From an uncultured Clostridium sp. (GTDB taxonomy: Bacteria > Bacillota > Clostridia > TANB77 > CAG-508): a stretch of 9,722 nucleotides of DNA. How positions within the stretch are numbered: the stretch's first letter is position 1; every line of letters starts with the position of its first letter. This document shows, one piece after another, positions 1 through 8,637 of the stretch. The translations under genes and the position numbers were made by a program. A model generated the notes under the pieces. The model was not told the origin of the DNA. It made no database searches and worked only from the letters and a program-made list of their open reading frames with translations. The DNA lies in assembly GCA_946497585.1 (NCBI GenBank), contig CAMMLF010000061.1, positions 1 through 9,722 on the forward strand. The letters run 5' to 3'.

Positions 1-87
1 TTCTATGTTCACATAAAGTTATTCTATTAAATCCTACGATATATATATATATATATATACAGCCTCAAGGCTTTCAGCGATTTTCAT
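1..87 (-). other. Possible start of a small or leftward-continuing reading frame, broken by an AT tract
   Basis: An ATG at 85-87 opens a frame beginning MKIAESLEAV that runs into a Tyr-Ile repeat encoded by the AT tract and stops at TAG (34-36) after 17 codons. A near-consensus promoter lies just upstream, and an AAGG stretch sits about 12 nt before the ATG, a weak ribosome site at a long distance. If the dinucleotide tract were one unit (2 bp) shorter, the frame would read on as IVGFNRITLCEHR and stay open to the window edge. The GAGGCT/AGCCTT part also forms a 4-bp stem. I do not recognise the product. It could be a leader peptide, the 5' end of a gene beyond the window, or a chance frame. 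The promoter is seen directly; that this is translated is inference. Confidence 0.25.
39..59. repeat. (AT)10 dinucleotide microsatellite
   Basis: An uninterrupted run of alternating A and T, 21 bp long (ten AT units plus one A). Tracts like this are prone to slipped-strand mispairing. This one lies 24-47 nt inside a short frame that follows a good promoter, so length changes would alter the downstream reading frame. It could also be a simple flexible spacer. Confidence 0.9.
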
Positions 88-121
88 ATTTGCTATCTAC
101 CTTTCTTTTTCCTATAATAAT

Positions 122-150
122 TTTATACATTTAATTTTTATATTTGTCAA
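122..150 (-). promoter_or_regulatory. Vegetative (sigma-70/sigma-A type) promoter firing leftward
   Basis: On the minus strand a perfect TTGACA -35 box (145-150) is followed by a 17-bp spacer and TATAAA (122-127), five of six matches to the -10 consensus. Spacing is optimal and the spacer is AT-rich. Transcription would begin near position 115 and run off the left edge of the window through the short frame starting at 87. The promoter lies downstream of the glucan synthase gene and points away from it, so it serves whatever lies to the left. The -35 box also falls in a TTGTCAAT motif that recurs in inverted form at 254-261. Confidence 0.6.
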
Positions 151-171
151 TCAGTAGTTAAAATATTTTTT

Positions 172-245
172 AAAAAATTGGCTGTCAATAGTGACGCTCC
201 TCTTTGACACTAAATCGTGTCAAAAAGGGACGTCCCCATTGACAC
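172..245 (-). terminator. Possible intrinsic terminator after the glucan synthase gene
   Basis: The synthase mRNA would run straight from its stop codon (271-273) into the 64-nt hairpin and then into a run of six U (complement of 172-177). In RNA from this strand three of the six arm mismatches become G-U wobbles, so the fold is more stable in this direction than in the opposite one. The weak point is the roughly 7-nt gap between the base of the stem and the U run, longer than in a classical terminator. If it works, the REP-like element has been taken over as the gene's 3' end. Confidence 0.4.
182..245. repeat. Two head-to-head REP-like units forming a 64-bp imperfect palindrome
   Basis: The 29-bp left arm (182-210) and 29-bp right arm (217-245) are reverse complements at 23 of 29 positions, around the 6-bp centre TAAATC. 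The inner 8 bp, TTTGACAC (203-210) and GTGTCAAA (217-224), pair perfectly. Each unit is itself a small palindrome: in the right unit GTGTCAA (217-223) pairs with TTGACAC (239-245) around the 10-bp palindrome GGGACGTCCC (227-236). The left unit keeps TGTCAA/TTGACA but has a decayed core. This unit-within-pair layout is that of REP/BIME elements, which are mobilised by REP-associated tyrosine (Y1) transposases. No transposase is in the window, so this would be a non-autonomous copy. Its local G+C is clearly above its surroundings. Confidence 0.65.
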
Positions 246-270
246 ACATCCCAATTGACAATTAACAACA

Positions 271-3200
271 CTAAAATTCCACCTTTACCTCAAACGCTCC
301 TTCATCTTTTAGTTTTATTTCATCTACTTTTTCCCCATTTAAATACATTTGAACATTGTCATTATTTAAATCTAATATTTGTTTGTTTTCATTAAGATTA
401 TTATTTTTTTCTTGTTTTCCGTCTTTATTATCTATGCCTGAATTCTTTCTCTCATACTTTATATGATACTTCGCATTTTTCCATTTAAAATCAACTTCAA
501 ATTCATTCCAATCTTTAGGAACACAAGGCTTTATTTTTAATTCTCCATGATAAATCTTTAGACCTAATATATATTCAGTTTGAAGTGTAAATAGCCATCC
601 ACTAGAACCTGTATACCATGTCCAGCCGCCTCTGCCTGCAAATTCATTTTCACCGTATATATCCGCTTCAATAACATATGGTTCAACTTTATACTTAACC
701 ATTTGTTCTTCTGTTTTGCTATGCTCTATTGGATTTATCATTTTATATATTTCCATTGCTTCTTCTGGTTTATTCAAAATCGTTTCTGCAATTGCACCCC
801 ATATAGCTGCATGTGTATATTGTCCACCATTTTCTCTCATACCAGGAGCATATGAAGCAATATAACCTGGTTTAAATTCTTTATTTCCGAATGGTGGTGT
901 TAGCAATTTTACTAAATTGTTTTCTTTGTCTATTAAATATTTCTCCATATTTTCCATTGCTATATATTTTTTATCATTGTCACCTGCATTAGAAATTACA
1001 GCCCAGCTCTGAGATATACCGTCTATTTTGCACTCTTTATTTACAGCACTTCCTAAAGTTCTACCTTCATCATCAGTTGCTCTTTTATACCATCTACCAT
1101 CCCAGCCTTCAGTATTTAAGTTTTTCTTAAGTTTTTCTGCAACCTGCATTAACCTTTCATATTCATCAGATTTTTCATCAGTGTCTATATTTTTTACGTC
1201 TACTTTTCTATTTGCTTCTTGCATTGCAATTGCTGTTTCTTTATTTGCAAATCTTGTTATATATTTTGAATACTCTGCAAATTTTACTAGTATTGAATAT
1301 AGAAAAAATCCAAGCCATACACTTTCACCTTTGCCATTAATTCCAACTTTATTCATACCATCGTTCCAGTCTCCACCATTTATCTTAGGAAAATATTCGA
1401 AATTCAAAGATTTATTTATTGCTCTCATGCAATGTTCATAAATGCTTTCTGTTTCCTTTGTAGTTTTAAATTCGCTCATATAATCATGCTCATTTTCTTT
1501 TAGTTTTCTGCCTATTACATATCCAGCTTCTTCATTTAATATTCGGAAATCTCCTGTAAATTCTATATATGTGGCAACTGCATATGGTAACCACAATAAG
1601 TCATCACTATATCTTGCTCTAATACCAGTATTTTTCTCATTGTGCCACCAATGAAGTACATCTCCTTCTTTGAATTGATGTTTTGCATGTAGAATTATTT
1701 GATTTTTTAATATATTGCTATCTAAATATTTAAGTCCCATACTATCTTGAAGTTGGTCTCTGTATCCAATCGCTCCTCCGGATTGATAAAATCCTGTCCT
1801 AGACAATTTTCTTGATGCAATAGTTTGATATATTGTCCAACCATTTTGCATAATATCAAATGATTTTAATGGTGTTTTAACTTGTACAACTTTTACTTTT
1901 TCTAACCAATATTTTTTTACTTCTTCTAAAGCTTCATCTTCTTTTCCTAGATATTTACTTCCTATTTCCATACATTTTGTTTCTGTTTCTTCCGCCCCTA
2001 AAATTAAAGTAACTTCTTTTGTTTCTAATGAATCAATTTCAACATTTATCTCCACTACATTGTTTTTATATTCAATCTTTTCATTACTTGTTATATATGC
2101 ATAATAACTTGGATTGATATTATTTTTTACCAAAAGCAAATTATAATTTTCTTTGAAACTATAATTAATAAACCTATTTTTCACTTCACCAAGTATGAAA
2201 TCTACATCATATAATATTTTTATTTTCTTCTTTTTTAGACTTGTATTTTTTAAGCTAATTTTATTTATTTTTAAACTATCATCTTTTGGTACGAATATAA
2301 TTAATTCTTCTTCTATATCATTATAAATATGCTCAAATTTTGAATATCCAAATCCATAAGTTATATGGTAATTTCCATTGTCTTCAAGAACATTTGGACT
2401 AATTGAAAATACATTTTTTAGTACTCTAGGCTCTTTCTTTTCATCATTACTGTCACTAATGTCTTGCATAATAATTAATTCTGATGGCCTATCTAATTGT
2501 GCATCATTTGAGAATTCTGTTATTCTATTTGTTTTACAATTTTTATACCAAGTGTAACCTCCTAATCCTTCTGTAACCAATGTTCCAAATTTATCATTTG
2601 TCATTATATTACTCCAAGCAACAGGTGTTTTTTTATTTTTATTTACAATTATATGATATTCATTTCCATCTTCTGAAAATCCACCATAGCCATTGTAAAA
2701 TAACAATTTACTTGTATTTATTTCGATATTCTTTTCCGATTTACCTGGCTCTAATATAAGTTTATTTTTCCTATCTGTCTCCGAGGTTTCAATCTCTTTC
2801 ATTTGAATTCCAATTGAGCCTAATTTTGCATCCAAAATTAAATTAGCTCTGGCTTCTATTACTCTTTTATCTTCTAAAGGTATATTTATCAGTGTTTTGA
2901 AATTGGTTTGAATTTCATTTTTAGATAGAATTACTACATCAACAGTTATATTTTTCATATCAAAATATTCTTTTGCTTTAGTAACTTCATTTATTAAATA
3001 AGTGTCATTATTATCTCTTAGTTTTACTAATAATATTGGATTATCTCCCGAAATTCCGTATTTCCATAGCTTTCGTGTTGACAAGTCCATTTCAATATTG
3101 CATTCTTTACTCTTTGGGAATAATAGCTTTTCTAACATTTTTTGATACAAAGCTATATCTTTTCCTTTAACATTTAAAAATCTAGTTTCTGCAAAGCTAT

Positions 3201-6200
3201 GATTTTTAGATATATCAAAAATTGCATTTAATCTTTCAGATTTTGTATATTCTTTTAGATTTTCTATTGCTTCCTCTTTATTGTCTCCAGCTGAATTGAT
3301 TAAATATATGCTTTCCTCTTCATCAGGTTTTACATTAACCAGCCTTCTCATTGCAACAATTGGTTGTATTGTTTGCACAATCTTTTTAGATAGTTGAGAG
3401 GAATTTCTTACTGCACTTGGAATATCTAAATTGCTGTTTTGAACTTCATAGTCCACTTTATTTTCATAATCTCTTCGTAAAGTTCTATTTTCTGTTTCAA
3501 AATTTCCTCTTTCTACAAATCTTTCTTTATCAAGCTCAAATTCTAAATCTCCCTCATCATAGACCAAATTTGTAGCCACAAAACTTTTCTGTCTACTTTC
3601 TTCTCTTCTCCTTCTAGTAAACAAAATACCATCATCTATTTTTTCATAATCTATAAACATTTTATTAAATGTAGGATGAGAATAAAAAGCTCTAAAATCT
3701 GCAAGTAATATATCCATATAACTTGTAACTTCAAGTGTTAGAGTCGACATTCCAGTATTTTTTATACTTATTTTTCTAATTTCTATTGGTAAGTTTGGAA
3801 CAATCGTAACTTTCATTGTAAGCATCAAATTACCGTCTTGAATAATTACTTTATCTTCAGATGTTGTAAATATGACCTGATTATTTGTATAATTTGCTGC
3901 TTTTAGCCTATTTGTTTGGTCTATACCTTGCTTGTCTTGACTATTATCTTCTTGAATCTGTGTTTCAAATACTGTATCATAGATTTTCCTTGAATTTATA
4001 TCTTTTATATAAACATGAATATTATCACTTATAATATCATTTCCGAATTTGCTATAACTACTTCCATCATCTTTCATCACAATTGAGTATTTCTCATTTG
4101 CGAGCACATTAATTCCTGAAGTTCTCTCTGTATATTCTTCATAATCTTTATACTTGATTTTCTCAACTTTTTCTTTTTTCTCCTTAGTTGTAATCATATC
4201 TTTTGGCATTTTCTCTTCTAGTAAAATTTGAGCACCTTCAATTTCAGCATTTCTCATAAACCTTTTTTGAAATATATTATTATTTAACAAATTATTTATT
4301 GATGTCAAAATCAATCCCTGATGATGTGCCATAAACGTTTTATTTACAGCTTTTTTAGGTTTATAATCTATGGATTCATAAAATCCATATTTTCCTGTAC
4401 CAGAATTTTCATCTATTGTTTTTAAATTCTCTATCGCTTCATTCGGATAAAATGTTAATGCCATAGCAGTAGCATAAGGACTTATAACTATTTCATCATC
4501 TAAATCTCTTTTTAATCCAAGCCATGGTACTCCAAATGTTTTATACTGATAATTGCCTTTGAAATCTTTTGTATTATATGCTGATTCCGAAATACCCCAA
4601 GGAATTCCTAATTTTTTCGCATATTTTTTCTGACTTAAGATAGAAAATCTGCAAGATTCATCTAATAATGAAGTTTCATAAGATGGTATATTCACTGTTG
4701 GCATTAAATATTCAAAAGCAGTTCCACCCCACGAAATTAGCCCTTTATATAATCCCATAGTTGTTAAAAGTCTTGAACAATTATTCCAATGTTTACTTGG
4801 TACATCTCTTTTTGCAATTGCTATAATGCTGGTTTGTCTTGCCTCAGATGCTAGCAAATCATAGTACGAATTTATTAGAGTATTTGACTCTAAATTGTAT
4901 CCTATTGAAAATAGCCCAATTTTATAATCATACAATTTGCTGAAATCTGTTTGATGAATTAATGTGCCTATTCTTTTAACTAAAGAATTTATTTCTTCTT
5001 TGGTAGTATTTTTTGAAATATCTACTTCGTTTTCTGTTTTTTTATTATCTTTTGATATGTTTACATTAATTTTTGGTTTATTTATATCTTTATTTATAAT
5101 TAATGTGCTTTCATTTGAAATATTTTCTTTTGCACCTATCATAGAGAAATTTTTACTTATTATTTCCATCAAAAACTGCTTAACTGTATATAAATATCCA
5201 ACCAAATTTCCACTATCTACTGACGAAATAAATACTGGTTTAACCGCTTCTAATGTGTAAATGTTGTACCAATTATACAAATGTCCATTCCACTTTGGTA
5301 AATTTTCAATAGTCGTTATAGTTTTTTCAATCATTGAAATTGTATCTTCTAAACTTTCAAATTTCAAATCATAAGCTGAAACCATAGACATTAAAGCCAA
5401 TCCAATATTTGTTGGAGATGTAATAACTGCTCTTTTTACTTTTCTGTCTGGTTGGTAATTGTCTGACGGCAAATTATTTACCATATTATCTTTAAAAAAT
5501 TGCCATGTTTTCCTTGCTTTATCTAATAAAAATTCCTTGTCATTTTCAGAGATACCATGTGATAGACTTTTTTTGTTCTTTATACCTAACTTATACATAA
5601 TTAATGGTGCAATTAGCCAAATTATACCTAAAGCCAAGAAAATAATACTAAAACCTAATCCCAATCCTTGACTCCAAAGACTTTCATTTAATCTCAGACT
5701 CTCTGCTATCCCATTGTTAGAAAAATATGCGCCAAAATTAAATATAAAATATCCTCCAGCTAAAAAGGCTAGTAAAAGTCCTAAAACAACATTTGGAATC
5801 ATTGATAAATAATAGCCCTTTACAGATTTTTGACTATTTTTTTCCGCATCATTTGAAGTAGTCCATTCGAGCATAAAATTGTGAGAAATTTTCATTCTGT
5901 ATAAACTTTTTATAAAAGCATTAATTTCTAAGTAAGCCATATCTGGCAAAATAGAAAGCTTAATAAAAAATCTATATATACTTCCTTGAATTTTTGTAAA
6001 TTCTTTAGAAATCAATTTTTGCTCTTCAGTTTTGTAATTCATAAAAATGTCTAGAAGTTCAAGTATACTAGAAAAAGCTAAAAATATAATTGCTAAAGTC
6101 AAAAATAGTCCTGAATTTTCTTTATTAAATAAGGCTAGAATAAAGCAAACTATTATTATTATCAATTCAAAAAAATCTTCTAAATCTCTGGCTAAATTAT

Positions 6201-8619
6201 CTAAAATTTTATACTTAGATAAGGTATTTAGTGTAGAATTTAACCAAGGTATGATTTGTATGTCTCCTCTAATCCATCTATGCTTTCTTTTCCTAAATGA
6301 GATATAGTTAGAAGGATATCCATCCATTAAAAGTATGTCAGAAGCGAGACCGCATCTTAAATAATTTCCTTCTAATAAATCATGACTTAGTACACTATTT
6401 TCAGGTATTGTATCTTTAAGCACATCATAAAAAACATCTACATCATATATTCCCTTACCTGTGTAAATTCCTTCATCAAAATTATCTTGGTAAACGTCTG
6501 AAACTGCATTTGCATACAAATCCGTTCCGCCAGAGCCTGCAAAAAGTCTAGAAAATATTGTTTTTCTCTCATCTTTAATTCCTATTCCAATTCTAGGTTG
6601 AATAAGAGCATGCCCTGAAACAACAGTATTAGTTATTTTATTAATTTCTGGTTTATTTAATACATGTGCAATAGTTCCAACTAACCTCTCCGCTTGATTT
6701 AGAGATAAACTTGTATCACTATCAATTGTAATAACATATTTAATCTTAGGTAAATCATTACATGTATTAACCCAAAATGGATTTTTACCAGTTACTAAAT
6801 ACTCATTTAACTGAGTTAAAATTCCTCTTTTTCTCTCCCAGCCCATAAAACATCTTTCACTGCTCGACCATTCTCTTTTTCTGTATATAAAATTAAATAT
6901 ATTTCCATATTTGCCATTTAACTCTTTAACGCATTTTCTACCTGTTTCAGCAATTTTTTCATCAACACTTTTTCTTTCACTCTTCTCACTTGTGCAATCG
7001 CCAAGAAGAGTAAAATATAAATTATCACTTTTATTAGCTAAATAATACACTTCAAGTTTGTGCATAAACTCTGTAACATCATTTTCATCCTTCAAAAGTG
7101 CAGGTATAACACACATAGTTGCATATTTTTTAGGAATTCCATTATCCTGAAAATCTAGTTTAGGAAGAATTTTAGGCTTTACAGCTTTGCTTAAAACATA
7201 TTGTAGAAATTTAGTTACAACATTTTGAATAGGTATAAAGCATAAAAGCCCTAAAACCCATGATTTCATACACAATAATATTGTGATTGCAATTGTTAAT
7301 ATATAGACTCCTGCCACATATAATTTTGCCTTTGTACTGTTAGAAATAGTTTTCACTTTTCTGTTTAATAATTTACTAAGTAATTGTGATTTTCCCTCCG
7401 CTATAAGGTAATAGCCGACGTGAGATTTCTTTTGATTATTAACAGTATCTCTATTGTATCCTTTAGTTCCATCAAGCCCTACACTGTATTTATTATCATT
7501 GTTTTCATTTTTTTGATTAAAATAAGTAGCATAATCTTGAATAGCAGTCACTTTTTTGACATCTTGATTAATGTTTTCATCATCTTTTGTGTCATTTTTA
7601 TTATTATTCAATTTTAAATTGCAGAGTTCAAGGCACTTTTGAGTAACATACACTTCAGAAAGCTTAGTCTTTTTTGAAATTTCTTCAATAGCGTTTCTGT
7701 AATTTGCTTTACTCTTGTAATCCATTTTTTTATAAACTTTATCTGTGTTAAGCATTTTTTCAACAACACTTGTATTTTCAAAAATAGACAAAATATCCAT
7801 TCTCGAAATCGCTTTTATACTAAGAATAGAATTTTGCATAGAAACTCTTTTCAAAGCAATATCAAAATGCTCTTTATTTATAACATCACTTAGAGTCATT
7901 CCATTCTTTTGAACTTGCTCCTCTAAAATAGCTAAAAATGGAGCTGCTTCTTTTCCGTAAGTTTTTAATCTGTATGCCATGTATTCAATAAATGAATATA
8001 AGTCCACATCTAATTTAAGCTTTTTAACATCTTTATTTTCTAGTATTCTTTGCACCATATTTTCAACTTTGAACTTTTGCATCTGGGAAATAAATATTTT
8101 TTCACAAATACCTCTGATTTTCTCTATAATCGAAATCTGTAAAAAAATACCTATATTCCATATTTCATTCATATAAAGATTTTTCTGTGTTTGATATGCC
8201 TGAATGTACTCAGTTGTCTCTCTTTCATCAATTCTACCATCTGTATTCATAACAATTTCATTGCATAACACAAAAATCCTTGCAAAACCTGCATTTACTC
8301 CATTTGCAATTCTAGGAAATTTTTCATATTTATTTTTTGATAGACTCTTTTGTAGAATTTTTACTGTATTTTCTATTAAATAAAAATTATCTAAAAGCCA
8401 CTCGCCTGCTGGATGTATTGGTATTCCAAGTTTAACGTGCTGGTTTAATAAAGTATATATCAAAGTTATATACTCAAAATTATCCAAGACCCTAGGAATT
8501 GGATAAGTGTCAAGACTCGATTTCTCCTTTATAATACTATCTGCTGCTAACTTTGCTAAATACTCTTTTAGTAATTTTTTATCTAGTACGATTTCTTTTG
8601 TATTTAATGTTTTGTACAT
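271..8619 (-). CDS. ndvB: Cyclic beta-1,2-glucan synthase (GT84 - GH189 - GH94, NdvB/ChvB/Cgs family)
   Basis: Membrane-bound enzyme of about 2782 residues that would make cyclic beta-1,2-glucan from UDP-glucose; the rhizobial and Brucella homologues are about 2830-2870. Residues are numbered from the ATG at 8619. A helical N-terminal region (1-430) is followed by two membrane segments (434-480). The GT84 synthase module (about 495-800) has DSD at 633-635, HDLLEG at 746-751, and RKHRWIRGD with R781-W782. Four more hydrophobic segments lie at about 818-860 and 938-1007. The cyclization module (about 1220-1450, glycoamylase-like, now GH189) carries conserved carboxylates E1345 (GISES) and E1415 (GFYES). 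Two GH94 beta-sandwich regions follow (about 1490-1790 and 1970-2210). The GH94 phosphorylase (about 2250-2720) has GGDWNDG with D2420 as likely general acid, H2603 in GGQYTHA, and TGSSGW at 2670-2675. All three modules look intact. Asn/Lys-rich linkers interrupt it at about 335-356, 1167-1212 and 2727-2753. Its own promoter appears to lie in the upstream spacer. No exporter gene is adjacent. Confidence 0.93.
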   Translation of the reverse strand: MYKTLNTKEIVLDKKLLKEYLAKLAADSIIKEKSSLDTYPIPRVLDNFEYITLIYTLLNQHVKLGIPIHPAGEWLLDNFYLIENTVKILQKSLSKNKYEKFPRIANGVNAGFARIFVLCNEIVMNTDGRIDERETTEYIQAYQTQKNLYMNEIWNIGIFLQISIIEKIRGICEKIFISQMQKFKVENMVQRILENKDVKKLKLDVDLYSFIEYMAYRLKTYGKEAAPFLAILEEQVQKNGMTLSDVINKEHFDIALKRVSMQNSILSIKAISRMDILSIFENTSVVEKMLNTDKVYKKMDYKSKANYRNAIEEISKKTKLSEVYVTQKCLELCNLKLNNNKNDTKDDENINQDVKKVTAIQDYATYFNQKNENNDNKYSVGLDGTKGYNRDTVNNQKKSHVGYYLIAEGKSQLLSKLLNRKVKTISNSTKAKLYVAGVYILTIAITILLCMKSWVLGLLCFIPIQNVVTKFLQYVLSKAVKPKILPKLDFQDNGIPKKYATMCVIPALLKDENDVTEFMHKLEVYYLANKSDNLYFTLLGDCTSEKSERKSVDEKIAETGRKCVKELNGKYGNIFNFIYRKREWSSSERCFMGWERKRGILTQLNEYLVTGKNPFWVNTCNDLPKIKYVITIDSDTSLSLNQAERLVGTIAHVLNKPEINKITNTVVSGHALIQPRIGIGIKDERKTIFSRLFAGSGGTDLYANAVSDVYQDNFDEGIYTGKGIYDVDVFYDVLKDTIPENSVLSHDLLEGNYLRCGLASDILLMDGYPSNYISFRKRKHRWIRGDIQIIPWLNSTLNTLSKYKILDNLARDLEDFFELIIIIVCFILALFNKENSGLFLTLAIIFLAFSSILELLDIFMNYKTEEQKLISKEFTKIQGSIYRFFIKLSILPDMAYLEINAFIKSLYRMKISHNFMLEWTTSNDAEKNSQKSVKGYYLSMIPNVVLGLLLAFLAGGYFIFNFGAYFSNNGIAESLRLNESLWSQGLGLGFSIIFLALGIIWLIAPLIMYKLGIKNKKSLSHGISENDKEFLLDKARKTWQFFKDNMVNNLPSDNYQPDRKVKRAVITSPTNIGLALMSMVSAYDLKFESLEDTISMIEKTITTIENLPKWNGHLYNWYNIYTLEAVKPVFISSVDSGNLVGYLYTVKQFLMEIISKNFSMIGAKENISNESTLIINKDINKPKINVNISKDNKKTENEVDISKNTTKEEINSLVKRIGTLIHQTDFSKLYDYKIGLFSIGYNLESNTLINSYYDLLASEARQTSIIAIAKRDVPSKHWNNCSRLLTTMGLYKGLISWGGTAFEYLMPTVNIPSYETSLLDESCRFSILSQKKYAKKLGIPWGISESAYNTKDFKGNYQYKTFGVPWLGLKRDLDDEIVISPYATAMALTFYPNEAIENLKTIDENSGTGKYGFYESIDYKPKKAVNKTFMAHHQGLILTSINNLLNNNIFQKRFMRNAEIEGAQILLEEKMPKDMITTKEKKEKVEKIKYKDYEEYTERTSGINVLANEKYSIVMKDDGSSYSKFGNDIISDNIHVYIKDINSRKIYDTVFETQIQEDNSQDKQGIDQTNRLKAANYTNNQVIFTTSEDKVIIQDGNLMLTMKVTIVPNLPIEIRKISIKNTGMSTLTLEVTSYMDILLADFRAFYSHPTFNKMFIDYEKIDDGILFTRRRREESRQKSFVATNLVYDEGDLEFELDKERFVERGNFETENRTLRRDYENKVDYEVQNSNLDIPSAVRNSSQLSKKIVQTIQPIVAMRRLVNVKPDEEESIYLINSAGDNKEEAIENLKEYTKSERLNAIFDISKNHSFAETRFLNVKGKDIALYQKMLEKLLFPKSKECNIEMDLSTRKLWKYGISGDNPILLVKLRDNNDTYLINEVTKAKEYFDMKNITVDVVILSKNEIQTNFKTLINIPLEDKRVIEARANLILDAKLGSIGIQMKEIETSETDRKNKLILEPGKSEKNIEINTSKLLFYNGYGGFSEDGNEYHIIVNKNKKTPVAWSNIMTNDKFGTLVTEGLGGYTWYKNCKTNRITEFSNDAQLDRPSELIIMQDISDSNDEKKEPRVLKNVFSISPNVLEDNGNYHITYGFGYSKFEHIYNDIEEELIIFVPKDDSLKINKISLKNTSLKKKKIKILYDVDFILGEVKNRFINYSFKENYNLLLVKNNINPSYYAYITSNEKIEYKNNVVEINVEIDSLETKEVTLILGAEETETKCMEIGSKYLGKEDEALEEVKKYWLEKVKVVQVKTPLKSFDIMQNGWTIYQTIASRKLSRTGFYQSGGAIGYRDQLQDSMGLKYLDSNILKNQIILHAKHQFKEGDVLHWWHNEKNTGIRARYSDDLLWLPYAVATYIEFTGDFRILNEEAGYVIGRKLKENEHDYMSEFKTTKETESIYEHCMRAINKSLNFEYFPKINGGDWNDGMNKVGINGKGESVWLGFFLYSILVKFAEYSKYITRFANKETAIAMQEANRKVDVKNIDTDEKSDEYERLMQVAEKLKKNLNTEGWDGRWYKRATDDEGRTLGSAVNKECKIDGISQSWAVISNAGDNDKKYIAMENMEKYLIDKENNLVKLLTPPFGNKEFKPGYIASYAPGMRENGGQYTHAAIWGAIAETILNKPEEAMEIYKMINPIEHSKTEEQMVKYKVEPYVIEADIYGENEFAGRGGWTWYTGSSGWLFTLQTEYILGLKIYHGELKIKPCVPKDWNEFEVDFKWKNAKYHIKYERKNSGIDNKDGKQEKNNNLNENKQILDLNNDNVQMYLNGEKVDEIKLKDEGAFEVKVEF

Positions 8620-8630
8620 AAAAAATTCCA

Positions 8631-8636
8631 CTCCCC
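8631..8636 (-). promoter_or_regulatory. Shine-Dalgarno site that fixes the synthase start at 8619
   Basis: The mRNA reads GGGGAG (8636-8631) and then TGG, a strong match to the anti-Shine-Dalgarno sequence, 11 nt before the ATG at 8617-8619. The in-frame GTG at 8629-8631 overlaps this site and has no ribosome site of its own, so it cannot be the real start. The protein therefore most likely begins MYKTLNTKEI, four residues shorter than the longest open frame. Confidence 0.75.
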
Positions 8637-8637
8637 G

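Noticed and set aside
61..72. AGCC-TCAA-GGCT hairpin
   Set aside because: Only a 4-bp stem with no U run. It lies within the short leftward frame and is too weak to call a terminator or riboswitch.
1..270. CRISPR array, tRNA or riboswitch in the left noncoding end
   Set aside because: There are no regularly spaced direct repeats, no cloverleaf, and no recognised aptamer core. The structure present is the REP-like palindrome plus promoter signals.
1028..1441. Open frame of 137 codons on the plus strand inside the GH94 part of the synthase
   Set aside because: It lies antisense to conserved catalytic sequence, has no visible ribosome site, and its hydrophobic Ser/Phe/Leu-rich translation is what AT-rich antisense frames give. 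The shorter plus-strand frames at 4964, 5459, 6047, 7420, 7979 and 8507 were rejected for the same reason.
6150..6166. Run of ATT triplets as a microsatellite
   Set aside because: It encodes consecutive Ile residues of a membrane segment in the synthase and is explained by coding constraint in an AT-rich genome.
7059..7067. Second DnaA-type 9-mer, TTATGCACA on the minus strand
   Set aside because: It matches the relaxed consensus TTATNCACA but lies within the GT84 coding sequence, where MHK codons explain it, and it is 1.6 kb from the perfect box. Two isolated boxes do not make an origin.
8629..8631. GTG as start codon of the synthase
   Set aside because: It overlaps the GGGGAG ribosome site and has no site of its own upstream. 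The ATG at 8619 is correctly placed.
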